The translations under genes and the position numbers were made by a program. Positions 17,316-26,477 of a stretch of DNA of 64,000 nucleotides are shown in pieces. The first letter of the stretch is position 1, and each line of letters begins with the position of its first letter. The notes beneath the pieces are model-generated. The model saw nothing but the letters and a program-made list of their open reading frames with translations, was not told the DNA's origin and did no database searches. The DNA is from Natrinema saccharevitans (GTDB taxonomy: Archaea > Halobacteriota > Halobacteria > Halobacteriales > Natrialbaceae), in assembly GCF_001953745.1 (NCBI RefSeq), contig NZ_LWLN01000001.1, positions 2,666,001 through 2,730,000 of the forward strand. The letters run 5' to 3'.

Positions 17316-19475
17316 TTACTTGATCTTCTCGCCGACGGCGGCGTCACCGTGAGTCGTCAGCAGGTCTGCCTCCTCGCCCGCGGCGAGGATCATCCCGTCG
17401 GATTCGACGCCGAACAGTTCGGCTTTCTCCATGTTCGCGAGCAAGACACATTTCTCGCCCGGCAGTTCGTCGAGATCGTGCAGTTGCTTGATCCCCGCGA
17501 CGATCTGTCGCGTCTCGAACCCGATGTCGACCTCGAGGCGCGCGAGATCGTCCGCGCCCTCGATCCCCTCGGCGGATTCGATCCGGCCGACCCGAATGTC
17601 CAGTTCCTGGAAGTCCTCGAACCCGATCCGTTCGTCGGCCAGCGGCTCGAGGTCTGTGGTGTCTGCCATACCGCCGGCTTCCTCCGCCGCGGCCTCGTCG
17701 TTTTCGGTTTCCGATTCGGCGTCCCCGTCGTCCGACGCCGCCGCGACGCGTTCCTCGAGCTTTGCGGTCAGCTCGTCGACGCGGTCGTCCTCGATCTTCT
17801 CGAAGAGTTCGCCGGGTTCGTCGAAGTCCCGCGGCGGGGCTTCGAGGGCGTCCTCGAGACGGGCGTCGGCGATATCGCCGTCCTCGCCGATCTGCTCCCA
17901 GAGGGCCTGCGATTTGTCGGGCGTGATCGGCTCGAGCAGGACGGCGACGGCCTTGGCGATCTGGACGCAGTCGCGGATGACCTGTGCGGCTTCCTCGGGG
18001 TCGTCGTCGGTGAGCTTCCAGGGCTCGTTGCGCTGGATGTACTCGTTGCCAAACTGCGCGAGTTCGGTCGCCGCTCCGCCGACCCCGCGCATGGAGTAGT
18101 CGTTGACGTTCTCGCGAACCTCGTCGATCGCGTCCTCGATTCGCTCCGCAACCTCCGTGGAGACGTCGGCGTCGGGGGTGCCCTCGTAGTTGCGGTAGGC
18201 AAAGAGCAGCGACCGGTACCAGAAGTTGCCGACCGTGCCGACGAGTTCGCCGTTGACCGTCTCCTGGAAGGCGTCCCAGGAGAAGTCGACGTCCTGCTGG
18301 AGCCCGCCGGTCGTCGTCAGGTAGTACCGCAGCAGATCGGGGTGGAATCCCTCCTCGAGGTACTCCTTGGCCCAGATCGCCCGGTTGCGACTCGTCGAGA
18401 GCCCCTTGCCGTTGATCGTGATGAAGCCGGTCGCGGCGATCCCGCGGGGCTTGTTGTAGCCCGCGCCCTCGAGCATGGCCGGCCAGAAGATCGCGTGGTG
18501 CTGGATGATGTCCCGGCCGATCACGTGCATGATCTCACCGCCGGACTCGCGCTGCTCGTCCGGCGAGCCTCCGCTCGCATCGCTCGCGGAGACGCCGTCT
18601 CCCTTCCAGACCTGCTCCCAGTCGTACTCGTCTTTTCCGACGCGCTCGGAGTACTGCTTCGTACTCGAAATGTACTCGATCGGCGCGTCGACCCAGACGT
18701 AGAGGACGAGATCATCGCCGTCACCGTCTTGCCCTGGATAATCGATCCCCCAGTCCATGTCGCGCGTGATACACCAGTCCTGTAGGCCGTCCTCTATCCA
18801 CTGCCGGGGCTGGTTGCGCGCGTTCGAGGTTCCCTCGAGGCCGTCGAGAAAGTCGGTCAGGAAGTCCGCGAATTCGGAGACCTCGAAGAACTTGTGGGTG
18901 CGCTCGCGGTACTCGGCGGGGTTGCCCGTGATCGTACTGGTCGGATCCTCGACCTCGCCGGGCTCTAAGTGGCGCTGACAGCCCTCGTCGCACTCGTCGC
19001 CGCGGGCCTTCGCGCCGCAGTAGGGACAGGTCCCCTCGACGTAGCGATCGGGGAGATACTGGTCGGCCTCGGGGTCGTAGGCGACCTGAATCTCCTTCTC
19101 GTAGACGTAGCCTTCCTCGTCCAACGTGCGGACGATCTCCTGGGTCGTCTCGACGTTGGTCTCGTCGTGGGTGTGGCCGTAGTTGTCGAAGTCGACGTTG
19201 AACTTCGGGAACGTCTCCTCGTACTGCTCGTGCCAGTCCAGCGCGAAGTCCTCCGGATCGACGCCCTGCTGTTCGGCGTTGACGGCGACCGGCGTGCCGT
19301 GCATGTCCGACCCGCAGACGTAGGCCGTCTCCTGTCCCAGCGTCTCGAGCGCGCGTGAAAAGGCGTCCGCACCGATGTACCCCCGCAGGTGACCGATGTG
19401 GAGGTCCCCGTTCGCGTAGGGGAGCCCGCAGGTCACGACGGCGGGATTCTCCGTCGGAAAGTCCTCGTGGCTCAT
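17316..19475 (-). CDS. metG: Methionyl-tRNA synthetase
   Basis: A 719-residue enzyme that charges tRNA-Met. The Rossmann catalytic core has the HIGH motif in NGDLHIGHLRGYIGAD near residue 25, a zinc insertion with CPYCG, C and CQRHL, and the KMSKS counterpart as KGLSTSRNRAIW. An acidic linker (about 590-615) leads to a C-terminal Trbp111-like tRNA-binding OB fold (FEDFQELDIRVGRI...). ATG 19475 is chosen; the frame runs 103 codons further upstream but without conserved character. There are small acidic inserts around GVSASDASGGSPDEQRESGG, typical of haloarchaeal adaptation. Confidence 0.96.
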   Translation of the reverse strand: MSHEDFPTENPAVVTCGLPYANGDLHIGHLRGYIGADAFSRALETLGQETAYVCGSDMHGTPVAVNAEQQGVDPEDFALDWHEQYEETFPKFNVDFDNYGHTHDETNVETTQEIVRTLDEEGYVYEKEIQVAYDPEADQYLPDRYVEGTCPYCGAKARGDECDEGCQRHLEPGEVEDPTSTITGNPAEYRERTHKFFEVSEFADFLTDFLDGLEGTSNARNQPRQWIEDGLQDWCITRDMDWGIDYPGQDGDGDDLVLYVWVDAPIEYISSTKQYSERVGKDEYDWEQVWKGDGVSASDASGGSPDEQRESGGEIMHVIGRDIIQHHAIFWPAMLEGAGYNKPRGIAATGFITINGKGLSTSRNRAIWAKEYLEEGFHPDLLRYYLTTTGGLQQDVDFSWDAFQETVNGELVGTVGNFWYRSLLFAYRNYEGTPDADVSTEVAERIEDAIDEVRENVNDYSMRGVGGAATELAQFGNEYIQRNEPWKLTDDDPEEAAQVIRDCVQIAKAVAVLLEPITPDKSQALWEQIGEDGDIADARLEDALEAPPRDFDEPGELFEKIEDDRVDELTAKLEERVAAASDDGDAESETENDEAAAEEAGGMADTTDLEPLADERIGFEDFQELDIRVGRIESAEGIEGADDLARLEVDIGFETRQIVAGIKQLHDLDELPGEKCVLLANMEKAELFGVESDGMILAAGEEADLLTTHGDAAVGEKIK

Positions 19476-19752
19476 GCTCGTCACGTCGCGCTCGCGGGCG
19501 TAAAACCCGCCGGTTTCGATCGGCTCCCCGACGGCGGCTATCGACTCAGCGAACGACGGATCAATGTGGCGGCACACGCCGTCGATCGACCGAACGCTAG
19601 CGAAAGCGTCGACGAGCCTGCGTGAACGACCCAGCGGGGGAGGACGTGCCCGTTCGCTGTCGCCGGTCGTGGTAGAACACTCGCCGACACGATCATGCGA
19701 TCCGACTCGCTCGAGAAATGCCGCCTCGCGGCCGTGTAGTGACCGATCAGTT

Positions 19753-20838
19753 CTAGTCGTCGCTCGTGATCGGCACGCTCGCACGCACCTCGAGCCGGTC
19801 TAAATCGCCGATGAACGACGCCAGCATCTCGCGGGTGACGTGGGGCATACAGACCACGCGCAGTTCGTCGGATGCGGTTCTCGAGATCCGCCAGCCCTTG
19901 GCCCGCAACGCGTCGAAGGTCGATCGGGGGACGTCGGCCGCGACCAGCGGCAGCGTCGGATCGGCGACCTCGTAGCCGCGTTTCTCGAGGGCGTCGGCGA
20001 GCCACTCGGCGTTGTTCTGCGACCGGGCGTACTGCCGGCGGTACCCCGCCGGCCACAGCTCCTCCATCGCGGCGACGGCGCTGGCGACGCCCGCGCCCGA
20101 GCGGGTGCCGGTCAGGGTCGCCTGCGAGGTCGACTCGAGGTAGGGCGTGTCGACGGCGAGTTCGTCGAGCAGGGCCGCATCGCGGACGAGCAAGCCACCT
20201 GACGGAACGGCGGCCTGGCCCATCTTGTGGGGGTCGATCGCCATCGTGTCGACCGCGGCGTGGTCGAAATTCCACTCGTAGTCGGTAAAGGGCAGCACGA
20301 AGCCGCCCCAGGCGGCGTCGACGTGCAGCGTCGCGTCGACCGAGTGTGCGATCTCGCCCAACTCGGGAATGGGATCGACGCGGCCGTACTCGGTCGTCCC
20401 CGCGACGCCGACCACCGCGGCGGTGTCCCCGTCGACGGCGGCCCGGACGGCCCCGAGGTCGGCCCGGTGGTCGTCGTCGGTCGGAACGATCCGGAGGTCG
20501 ATCCCGAGCAGGTCCGCGGCCTTCTGGAAGCTGAAGTGGCCCGACTCGGGCATGACGACGTTCGGCGTCCGGCTGTCGGCCCGCTCGCGAGCGATCCGGA
20601 CCGCCTGAATGTTCGCTTCCGTACCGCCGCTCGTGATGTAGCCCGCCGGCTCCTCGAGCCCGGCGATCTCGCTCAGCATGGCGATCGCGTCGTCCTCGAG
20701 TTCCGAGACGCCGGGGTAGGTGCCCGGATCCCCGGGGTTGGTCGCGAGAAACCGCTCGGCCGCGTCGCGCGCCGCCGGGTGGGGTTCCGTACACATCGAG
20801 GAGAGAACCCGGTCGAACGCCTGCGGCTCGATTTGCAT
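19753..20838 (-). CDS. mfnA: L-tyrosine/L-aspartate decarboxylase (MfnA)
   Basis: A 361-residue PLP enzyme of the group II decarboxylase family. [17 protein letters not shown] binds the cofactor phosphate, HVDAAWGG gives the aspartate that pairs with the PLP ring, and IDPHKMG carries the Schiff-base lysine. In methanogens MfnA makes tyramine for methanofuran. Halobacteria lack methanofuran, and homologues are thought to decarboxylate aspartate to beta-alanine for coenzyme A; that role here is inference. ATG 20838 faces gatD across a 158-bp divergent promoter region. Confidence 0.92.
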   Translation of the reverse strand: MQIEPQAFDRVLSSMCTEPHPAARDAAERFLATNPGDPGTYPGVSELEDDAIAMLSEIAGLEEPAGYITSGGTEANIQAVRIARERADSRTPNVVMPESGHFSFQKAADLLGIDLRIVPTDDDHRADLGAVRAAVDGDTAAVVGVAGTTEYGRVDPIPELGEIAHSVDATLHVDAAWGGFVLPFTDYEWNFDHAAVDTMAIDPHKMGQAAVPSGGLLVRDAALLDELAVDTPYLESTSQATLTGTRSGAGVASAVAAMEELWPAGYRRQYARSQNNAEWLADALEKRGYEVADPTLPLVAADVPRSTFDALRAKGWRISRTASDELRVVCMPHVTREMLASFIGDLDRLEVRASVPITSDD

Positions 20839-20996
20839 ATCACGTATGTAATCGGTCGTCGGTTTATTTGTTGCGTTTGGCGACGTTTCACGAGGGAGTC
20901 GTCTCGCCCTCTTCGGTTCCGCGGTCGGTTCGACCGGTCGGGCCGCCGGTAGCCCGAAAGCGTGCCTTCAAGTCCGGGGCCGCGCTACGGCCACGC

Positions 20997-22247
20997 ATGA
21001 ACCCAGGCGACCGCGTCCGCGTCGATCGCGCGGATCGTACGTACGAAGGCGTGTTGCTCCCCTCGAGCACGGACGAACAGCTCGTGGTGAAACTCGAGGG
21101 CGGCTACAACGTCGGCGTCGACCGGGACGAGGCCGACGTGGCGGTCCTCGCGGAGGACGTCTACGAGATCGACGGCACCGACGCCACGGGCGACGACGCC
21201 GGCTCGGAGATCGAGTTCGACGACGACTTGCCGACGATCTCGCTGATCTCGACCGGCGGGACGATCGCCTCGACGGTCGACTACCGCACCGGGGCCGTCA
21301 CGGCGCAGTTCGACGCCGAGGACGTCCTGCGGGCGGTGCCGGACCTGGCCGGCCGGGCGAACTACCGCGGGCGCGTCGTCGCGAACATCCTCTCGGAGAA
21401 CATGGAACCGCCGATCTGGCAGGACCTCGCGCGGGCGGTCCGCGAGGAGATCGAGGCCGGCGCGGACGGCGTCGTCGTCATGCACGGCACCGACACGATG
21501 CAGTACTCCGCGTCGGCGCTTTCGTTCATGCTCGAGACGCCGGTGCCGATCGTCTTCACCGGCTCCCAGCGCTCCGCGGATCGACCGTCCTCGGACAACG
21601 TGATGAACGCCGTCTCGGCGGTCGAGGCCGCCAAGAGCGACTGCGCGGAGGTCGTGGTCTGTATGCACGCCACCGAGTCGGACGACCGCTGTGCGCTTCA
21701 CCGCGGGACCCGGGTCCGGAAGAACCACACCTCGCGGCGGGACGCCTTCGAGACCGTCGGCGCGGCACCGCTGGGCGAGGTCGACTACGAGACCGAGACC
21801 GTCGAGTTCCGACGCGAGTATCGGGAGCGCGGCGAAACCGACCTCGAGATCGCCCCCGACCTCGAGGGCGACGTGGAACTGCTGAAGTTCACGCCCGGGA
21901 TGGATCCCGCGTTCCTCGACGTCGTCGAGGGATCGGACGGGCTGATCCTCGAGGGAACCGGGCTCGGGCACGTCCACACCGATCTGATCCCCCGACTCGA
22001 GGAACTCATCGCGGACGGGACGACGGTCGTCATGACCAGCCAGTGTCTCGAGGGGCGGGTCTGTGACCGGGTCTACGACACGGGTCGGGACCTGCTCGAG
22101 GCCGGCGTCGTCGAGGCCGGCGACACGCTGCCGGGGACGGCGAAGGTCAAGCTGATGTGGGCGCTCGAAAACAGCGACGACGTCGAGGAAGCGATGGGCA
22201 CGTCGCTGGCCGGCGAGATTCAAGAGCGGTCGGTTCCCTGGGCGTAG
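20997..22247 (+). CDS. gatD: Glutamyl-tRNA(Gln) amidotransferase subunit D
   Basis: A 416-residue subunit that, with GatE, converts Glu-tRNA(Gln) to Gln-tRNA(Gln) in archaea; GatD releases ammonia from glutamine or asparagine. An N-terminal beta-barrel of about 75 residues (GDRVRVDRADRTYEGVLLPS) precedes an L-asparaginase fold with both nucleophile-site motifs, STGGTIAS (85-92) and HGTDTM (163-168). GSQRSADRPSSDN and the C-terminal STAMVKLMWAL-like PGTAKVKLMWAL are also typical. ATG 20997 gives the expected N-terminus. gatE is not in the window. Confidence 0.96.
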   Translation: MNPGDRVRVDRADRTYEGVLLPSSTDEQLVVKLEGGYNVGVDRDEADVAVLAEDVYEIDGTDATGDDAGSEIEFDDDLPTISLISTGGTIASTVDYRTGAVTAQFDAEDVLRAVPDLAGRANYRGRVVANILSENMEPPIWQDLARAVREEIEAGADGVVVMHGTDTMQYSASALSFMLETPVPIVFTGSQRSADRPSSDNVMNAVSAVEAAKSDCAEVVVCMHATESDDRCALHRGTRVRKNHTSRRDAFETVGAAPLGEVDYETETVEFRREYRERGETDLEIAPDLEGDVELLKFTPGMDPAFLDVVEGSDGLILEGTGLGHVHTDLIPRLEELIADGTTVVMTSQCLEGRVCDRVYDTGRDLLEAGVVEAGDTLPGTAKVKLMWALENSDDVEEAMGTSLAGEIQERSVPWA

Positions 22248-22347
22248 ATCTGGCTCACCGGGCTTGTCAGAGCGACGAGAGACGGTTTTCGTCGTGGGGC
22301 GGGTTCCGAGACGGAGCGTTCTGCGCACGCTGACGCCACTGAATACC

Positions 22348-22520
22348 CACATCCTCCCCAGCCGATTCGTTCGTTCGCTTCGCTCACTCACTCATCCCTC
22401 GCGCAACGTCAGCGGCCGGCTTCGCTCGGCTCACGGTTCCCTTCGGTCACCGCTCGCAGCATCGAGGCCCCACTGCGTTCGACCTCGCACCGCTCAGCCG
22501 GCCGCCAGCGCGCGCCACCG
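22348..22520 (-). repeat. Hairpin-core dispersed repeat, copy 1 (minus strand)
   Basis: Read on the minus strand it starts with ggtggcgcgcgctg and ends with gaatcggctggggagg, the same ends as the elements at 35372 and 55797. Its core is different: a perfect 9-bp inverted repeat GCGGCCGGC/GCCGGCCGC (22412-22420, 22497-22505). It fills most of the 346-bp gap between gatD and the GNAT gene; nothing else was seen there. Confidence 0.6.
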
Positions 22521-22593
22521 GGTCGGAAGACCCATCCCGACCTGGCGAAGGCATTTCCCGTCCGATCGCGTGAGGTATCACTGTTCGATCGAC

Positions 22594-23553
22594 ATGTCAC
22601 CCGACTCGGATACCGACCCCGCAATCGAGATCCGTCGCGCAACCCACGACGACTACGACGCCGTCGCCGACTTCACGGGCGAGATCTGGCCCGACCGCGG
22701 CGGCGACTACATCCCGGCCATCTACCACGACTGGCTCGAGGACGAGCCGGGACGGGGCAAGAAAACCTTCCTCGCCGAAATCGACGGCGAGGCCGCGGGA
22801 ATCGTCCAGGCCGTCATGCTCTCCGCGGACGAGGCCTGGTTCCAGGGAATGCGCGTCGCGGCCGACTACCGCCGGCGGGGCGTGAGCCACCGGCTGAACG
22901 AGGCGACCTTCGAGTGGGCCCGCCGGCAGGGCGCGACCGTTGGCCGCGTGATGATCTTCTCGTGGAACGCGGCCTCGCTGGGCGCGGCGCGAGCCAGCGG
23001 CTTCGAGCCGCTCACCGAGTTTCGCTTCGCCCATCCCGACCCCGACCCGGACGCCGTGGGCCCCCACGCAGTCTCGAGCGATCCCACCGACGCGTGGCGC
23101 TACTGGACCCACAGCGACGCTCGCGCGCACCTGCACGGACTCGGCCTCGCGCCCGAGGAGTCGTGGGCCGTCCGCGAACTCACGCGTGACGACTTCCAGC
23201 AGTTGGCCGACGACACGGCCGTCTTCGCCGTCGAGGGCGAGGCCGGACTCGCCGGAACGGCCTACCGCTCGCGGACCTACGAGCGGCCGGTCGACGGCGA
23301 CGAGTCGAACGGCTCGAGCGACGACGAAACCGAACGGTGGGCCGAGTACGGCGTCGCCGCGTGGGACGGCGTCGAGGCCGCTCGCTCGCTGTTCGCCGCG
23401 ATCGCTCGCGACGCGGCCGACTGCGATGCGGAACAGACGCGCGTGCTGATTCCCGAAACCGCCCGGTTCGTCACCGACGCGCCCGCTGCGGGCGTCGATA
23501 TCGCCGAAGAACCGGACTTCGTGCTGGGGGTCGACCTGACGGCGACTCGCTGA
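22594..23553 (+). CDS. GNAT-family N-acetyltransferase
   Basis: A 319-residue protein. Residues about 10-150 form a GNAT fold: the N-terminal IEIRRATHDDYDAVADF, central VQAVMLSADEAWFQGMRVAADYRRRGVSHRL with the acetyl-CoA pyrophosphate loop (RRRGVS), and later NAASLGAARASGFEPL. The C-terminal half (150-319) has no clear motif but ends in a second domain with alternating strands, possibly a degenerate second GNAT. ATG 22594 gives the usual start. It acylates an unknown substrate; the gene stands alone after the dispersed repeat and converges on the MoaD-like gene. Confidence 0.85.
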   Translation: MSPDSDTDPAIEIRRATHDDYDAVADFTGEIWPDRGGDYIPAIYHDWLEDEPGRGKKTFLAEIDGEAAGIVQAVMLSADEAWFQGMRVAADYRRRGVSHRLNEATFEWARRQGATVGRVMIFSWNAASLGAARASGFEPLTEFRFAHPDPDPDAVGPHAVSSDPTDAWRYWTHSDARAHLHGLGLAPEESWAVRELTRDDFQQLADDTAVFAVEGEAGLAGTAYRSRTYERPVDGDESNGSSDDETERWAEYGVAAWDGVEAARSLFAAIARDAADCDAEQTRVLIPETARFVTDAPAAGVDIAEEPDFVLGVDLTATR

Positions 23554-23556
23554 CGG

Positions 23557-23838
23557 CTACCCGCCGCTGACCGGCGGAAACAGCGCCAGTTCGTCGCCCT
23601 CCTCGAGAACCGTCGCCAGCCCCTCCTCCTCGACCAGGACGTTCGTCCCGTTGCGAAGCACGTTGATCTGGGAGCGCAAGTCGCCGTCCTCGAGGACGCG
23701 GCCCTCGAGGGCGGGGGCCTCCTCGAGCAGCGCCTCGAAGGCGTCGCCGACGGTGTCGCCGGCCCCGGCGTCGACGGTCACGTGCTTGTCGCCGGCGCGT
23801 TCGGCCAGATCCGCGAACAGTTTCCACTCCGTGGGCAT
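23557..23838 (-). CDS. MoaD/ThiS-like ubiquitin-fold protein (possible SAMP)
   Basis: A 93-residue beta-grasp protein ending in a diglycine (LFPPVSGG), as needed for C-terminal adenylation by an E1-like (UbaA/MoeB) enzyme. The sequence WKLFADLAERAG...DTVGDAFEALLEEAP...INVLRNGTNV...EGDELALFPPVSGG follows the MoaD/SAMP1 pattern. In Haloferax, SAMP1 both conjugates to proteins and supplies sulfur for molybdopterin; which applies here cannot be seen. ATG 23838 is the start that gives the standard beta strand. Its stop is 3 bp from the GNAT stop. Confidence 0.85.
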   Translation of the reverse strand: MPTEWKLFADLAERAGDKHVTVDAGAGDTVGDAFEALLEEAPALEGRVLEDGDLRSQINVLRNGTNVLVEEEGLATVLEEGDELALFPPVSGG

Positions 23839-23869
23839 ACGTGGCGATATCGGTGCCGGCGGCAAGTAG

Positions 23870-25120
23870 CTACCGCTCCCGCGGCCGTTCCGGCGTCCGG
23901 TCGGTCGCGGGGTCGGCGTCCTCGCTCCGGGCGTCGTCCGCGGACGCCGACGGGGACTCGTCGGCCGGGGCCAGCGTCCGTTCGGTCACCCGGCGGAGCG
24001 CGTCCGGCCGGCCGAGGACGTACGCGACGTCGCCGGCCGCGAGCCGCACGTCGCCGGCCGGCAGCGGCCAGTGTTCGGCGTCGCCGTCGCCCTCGCGCTC
24101 GAGCGCGAGGACCAGCACCGGTAGCGAGTCGACCGACAGGCCGGCGAGGGGGTCGTCGGCCCCGACGGTGACGGTCCGGACCGTCTCGTCGGCCGCCCGC
24201 AAGAGGGAGACGAGGTCGCGCTCGGCGTCGGGGCTGCCGGGCAGCGTCACGAGCCGGTAGTCCCCGTCGGACTCGAGATAACGGGCGTCCTCGGCGTCGA
24301 GCGCGACGGTCGCGACGTCGCCGGCGGTCCCGCGGAGTTCCCCGCCCGCGACCCGCCGGGCACTGCCGTCCTCGCCGCGGGCCCAGAGACGGACCGCGTC
24401 GCCGGGACTGGCGTCGGCCGCGGGGTCGCCTTCGAGCGCAACGGCGACGGTCCCCGGGGCGAGCGTCGGGCCGAGACCCGCCGGCCGGCTGCCCACGGCG
24501 AGGTACGCGACCGTCCCGTCGGGCTCGAGATCGACGTCGACGTGGCCGATCCCGAAGTCCCGCTCGAGGCGGGCGATCAGCCGTTCGCGCAGTTCCTCGT
24601 CTGTGAGTCGTCGGGGGAGGAGAAACGTCTGCCCGGCGAGGTCGGCTTTCACCGACTCGTCGACCGGGTCGTAGCCCTCGATGTCGTCGATATCGTCGGG
24701 GAGTTCGACCGTGACGACCCGGCCGGCCGAGCGGACGAGCTGGGTGACCTCGGTGATCGTCCGCGGCGTCGCGACCACGAACACGTCCCGGGCGAGGTAA
24801 TCGCCCAGCCGCCGGCCGCCGTCGGCCGCGACCGCGCTGGCGGCGAAGGCACCGACCGTGTAGATCGCGGTGCCGGGCTCGAGCAGGCCCGTGTTCCCGA
24901 TGATCGCCTGCTGGAGCGCCGTCTGGGTGTTCAGCCAGATCGCGACGAGCGCGACGCCGAACAGCACCGCGATGCCCTCCGGGATCGCGTCGGCGCTGTA
25001 CCAGCGATAGACGAACGCGACGCCGGCCCCGCTGCCGGCCGCGAGCAGGGCGAACCCGAGGATGCGGACGATCGCCTCGAGCAGCGTCTCGGTCGGGATC
25101 GCCTGCGCGGGGGTGATCAT
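23870..25120 (-). CDS. Membrane protein with TrkA-C-like cytoplasmic domains (distal paralogue)
   Basis: A 416-residue protein: three hydrophobic segments in the first 100 residues (ALLAAGSGAGVAFVYRWY, GIAVLFGVALVAIWL, GTAIYTVGAFAASAVAA) and a long cytoplasmic part. That part has a strand-rich domain (VTQLVRSAGRVVTVELPDDID) and RLTDEELRERLIARLERDFGIGHVDVDLEPDGTVAYLAVGSRP, plus a C-terminal VRLAAGDVAYVLGRPDAL segment like RCK-C/TrkA-C regulatory domains. No RCK-N Rossmann domain or pore helix is present. It overlaps its upstream paralogue by 4 bp (ATGA), so the two are coupled. Confidence 0.75.
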   Translation of the reverse strand: MITPAQAIPTETLLEAIVRILGFALLAAGSGAGVAFVYRWYSADAIPEGIAVLFGVALVAIWLNTQTALQQAIIGNTGLLEPGTAIYTVGAFAASAVAADGGRRLGDYLARDVFVVATPRTITEVTQLVRSAGRVVTVELPDDIDDIEGYDPVDESVKADLAGQTFLLPRRLTDEELRERLIARLERDFGIGHVDVDLEPDGTVAYLAVGSRPAGLGPTLAPGTVAVALEGDPAADASPGDAVRLWARGEDGSARRVAGGELRGTAGDVATVALDAEDARYLESDGDYRLVTLPGSPDAERDLVSLLRAADETVRTVTVGADDPLAGLSVDSLPVLVLALEREGDGDAEHWPLPAGDVRLAAGDVAYVLGRPDALRRVTERTLAPADESPSASADDARSEDADPATDRTPERPRER

Positions 25121-26358
25121 CGCGCGATCGCCTCCGCGAACGCCTCGACCGCGGCGTCGGGGCCCGCGACGAACGCCTCGTCGCCGGCCTCGAGCCGCCG
25201 TTCGATCCCGGGGGCGAACACCCATCCGTGGCGGCGCTCGCCGGTTTCGGCTCCCTGTCGGCGGACCGCGAGGACCGACACGTCCCCGTCGGCGACCGTC
25301 TCGTCGGTCGGTCCGGCCGGGCCGACCGTCAGCCGGCGGATGGCGTACCCCTCTCGTTTGACCGGCGAGAGCGCCTCGAACTCGCGGCTGGTGCCCCGCG
25401 AGCGCACGACGAGACGCGGCGACTCGGCCTCGAGGATCGGTTTCACGTCCCGTCGGGAGACGGCGATCGTCACCCGGCCCGGGCCGCCAGCGGTCGCCGC
25501 CTGCGGGTTCGCCGCGGGGGCGGGGTCCGTCCCGCCGTCGGTCGCGACCGCGTCGGCGGGCTTCGACGACCCGTCATCGCCGTCGGCCGCGGCGGCGTCG
25601 GCTTCAGTGCTGGCGCTGACGACGGTCCCGTCGATCGAGCGGTCGCCGACGCGGACGCTCACCGCGTCCCCGCTCGCGAGTCCCGTCGGGACCAGCGTCG
25701 TCAGCGAGACGGCCCGCTGGCCCGCCGGCACGCGCCGGGAGAGACCGCCCGAAGGCGGCGCGGCCGTGATCGTCGCCCGGGCCTGCTCGTCGATCGCGAC
25801 GTCGACGTCCGCGAGGTCGTGGTCGGTCCGCAGGCGCTCCTCGAGGCGGGCCTCGAGTTCCGAGAGCGGGAGGTCGGCGGGGAGCCGCCACGAGCCGCCT
25901 TTCAGCGTTCGGCGGAGGTCGGCCGACAGCGCCGGGTAGCCCTCCATGTCGTGAACCTCGCCGGTGGGACGGACCGTGACCTGGCCGACCGAGCCGACGA
26001 GTTCGACGACGTCGGCCGAGAGGGTCCGCTGGCGCAGCGAGGTCAGCGAGAGCCGACGCGGGAGTTCCGCGCCGAGTTTGTCGCCCTGGTTGTGGGCGTA
26101 CAGCGCGAGCATGAGGACGACGAGGACGGCGACGAGCAGCCGCGGCGACTGAGCGATCGTGGGTTCGACGAGGCCGAGCAGCCCGCCCTGGACGCTGGCG
26201 ATCGACAGCGCGAGGACGACCACACCGAACCCGGGCAGGGTGACGCCGGTAAAATACCGGACGAGAAAGCCGAGCGAGCCGGCGACGAACGCGGGAACGA
26301 TACCGGTCAGGAGGCCGAGATAGAGCCCGAGCAGCACTTCGACCGGAAGGGGTGGCAT
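25117..26358 (-). CDS. Membrane protein with TrkA-C-like cytoplasmic domains (proximal paralogue)
   Basis: A 413-residue protein with hydrophobic segments at about 5-30, 34-58 and 68-88, then a cytoplasmic region that parallels its downstream neighbour: VVELVGSVGQVTVRPTGEV, then PLSELEARLEERLRTDHDLADVDVAIDE, then RRVPAGQRAVSL. A Pro/Ala/Thr-rich low-complexity linker (about 240-275) leads to a C-terminal domain ending in RLEAGDEAFVAGPDAAVEAF, TrkA-C-like. The pair stands divergently beside a K+ channel with the missing RCK-N domain, suggesting a shared K+-regulation role; this is inference. Confidence 0.75.
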   Translation of the reverse strand: MPPLPVEVLLGLYLGLLTGIVPAFVAGSLGFLVRYFTGVTLPGFGVVVLALSIASVQGGLLGLVEPTIAQSPRLLVAVLVVLMLALYAHNQGDKLGAELPRRLSLTSLRQRTLSADVVELVGSVGQVTVRPTGEVHDMEGYPALSADLRRTLKGGSWRLPADLPLSELEARLEERLRTDHDLADVDVAIDEQARATITAAPPSGGLSRRVPAGQRAVSLTTLVPTGLASGDAVSVRVGDRSIDGTVVSASTEADAAAADGDDGSSKPADAVATDGGTDPAPAANPQAATAGGPGRVTIAVSRRDVKPILEAESPRLVVRSRGTSREFEALSPVKREGYAIRRLTVGPAGPTDETVADGDVSVLAVRRQGAETGERRHGWVFAPGIERRLEAGDEAFVAGPDAAVEAFAEAIAR

Positions 26359-26477
26359 TGTGGGCCAGTGGGCCGGAGCGGTTAAAGTAGCACCGGCAGT
26401 CGTCGCCGACTCGAGCGGCGGTGGGCCTCGAGTTCCGAACGGGGACGTTTAACTGATACCGACGCCGACCGGCGTGT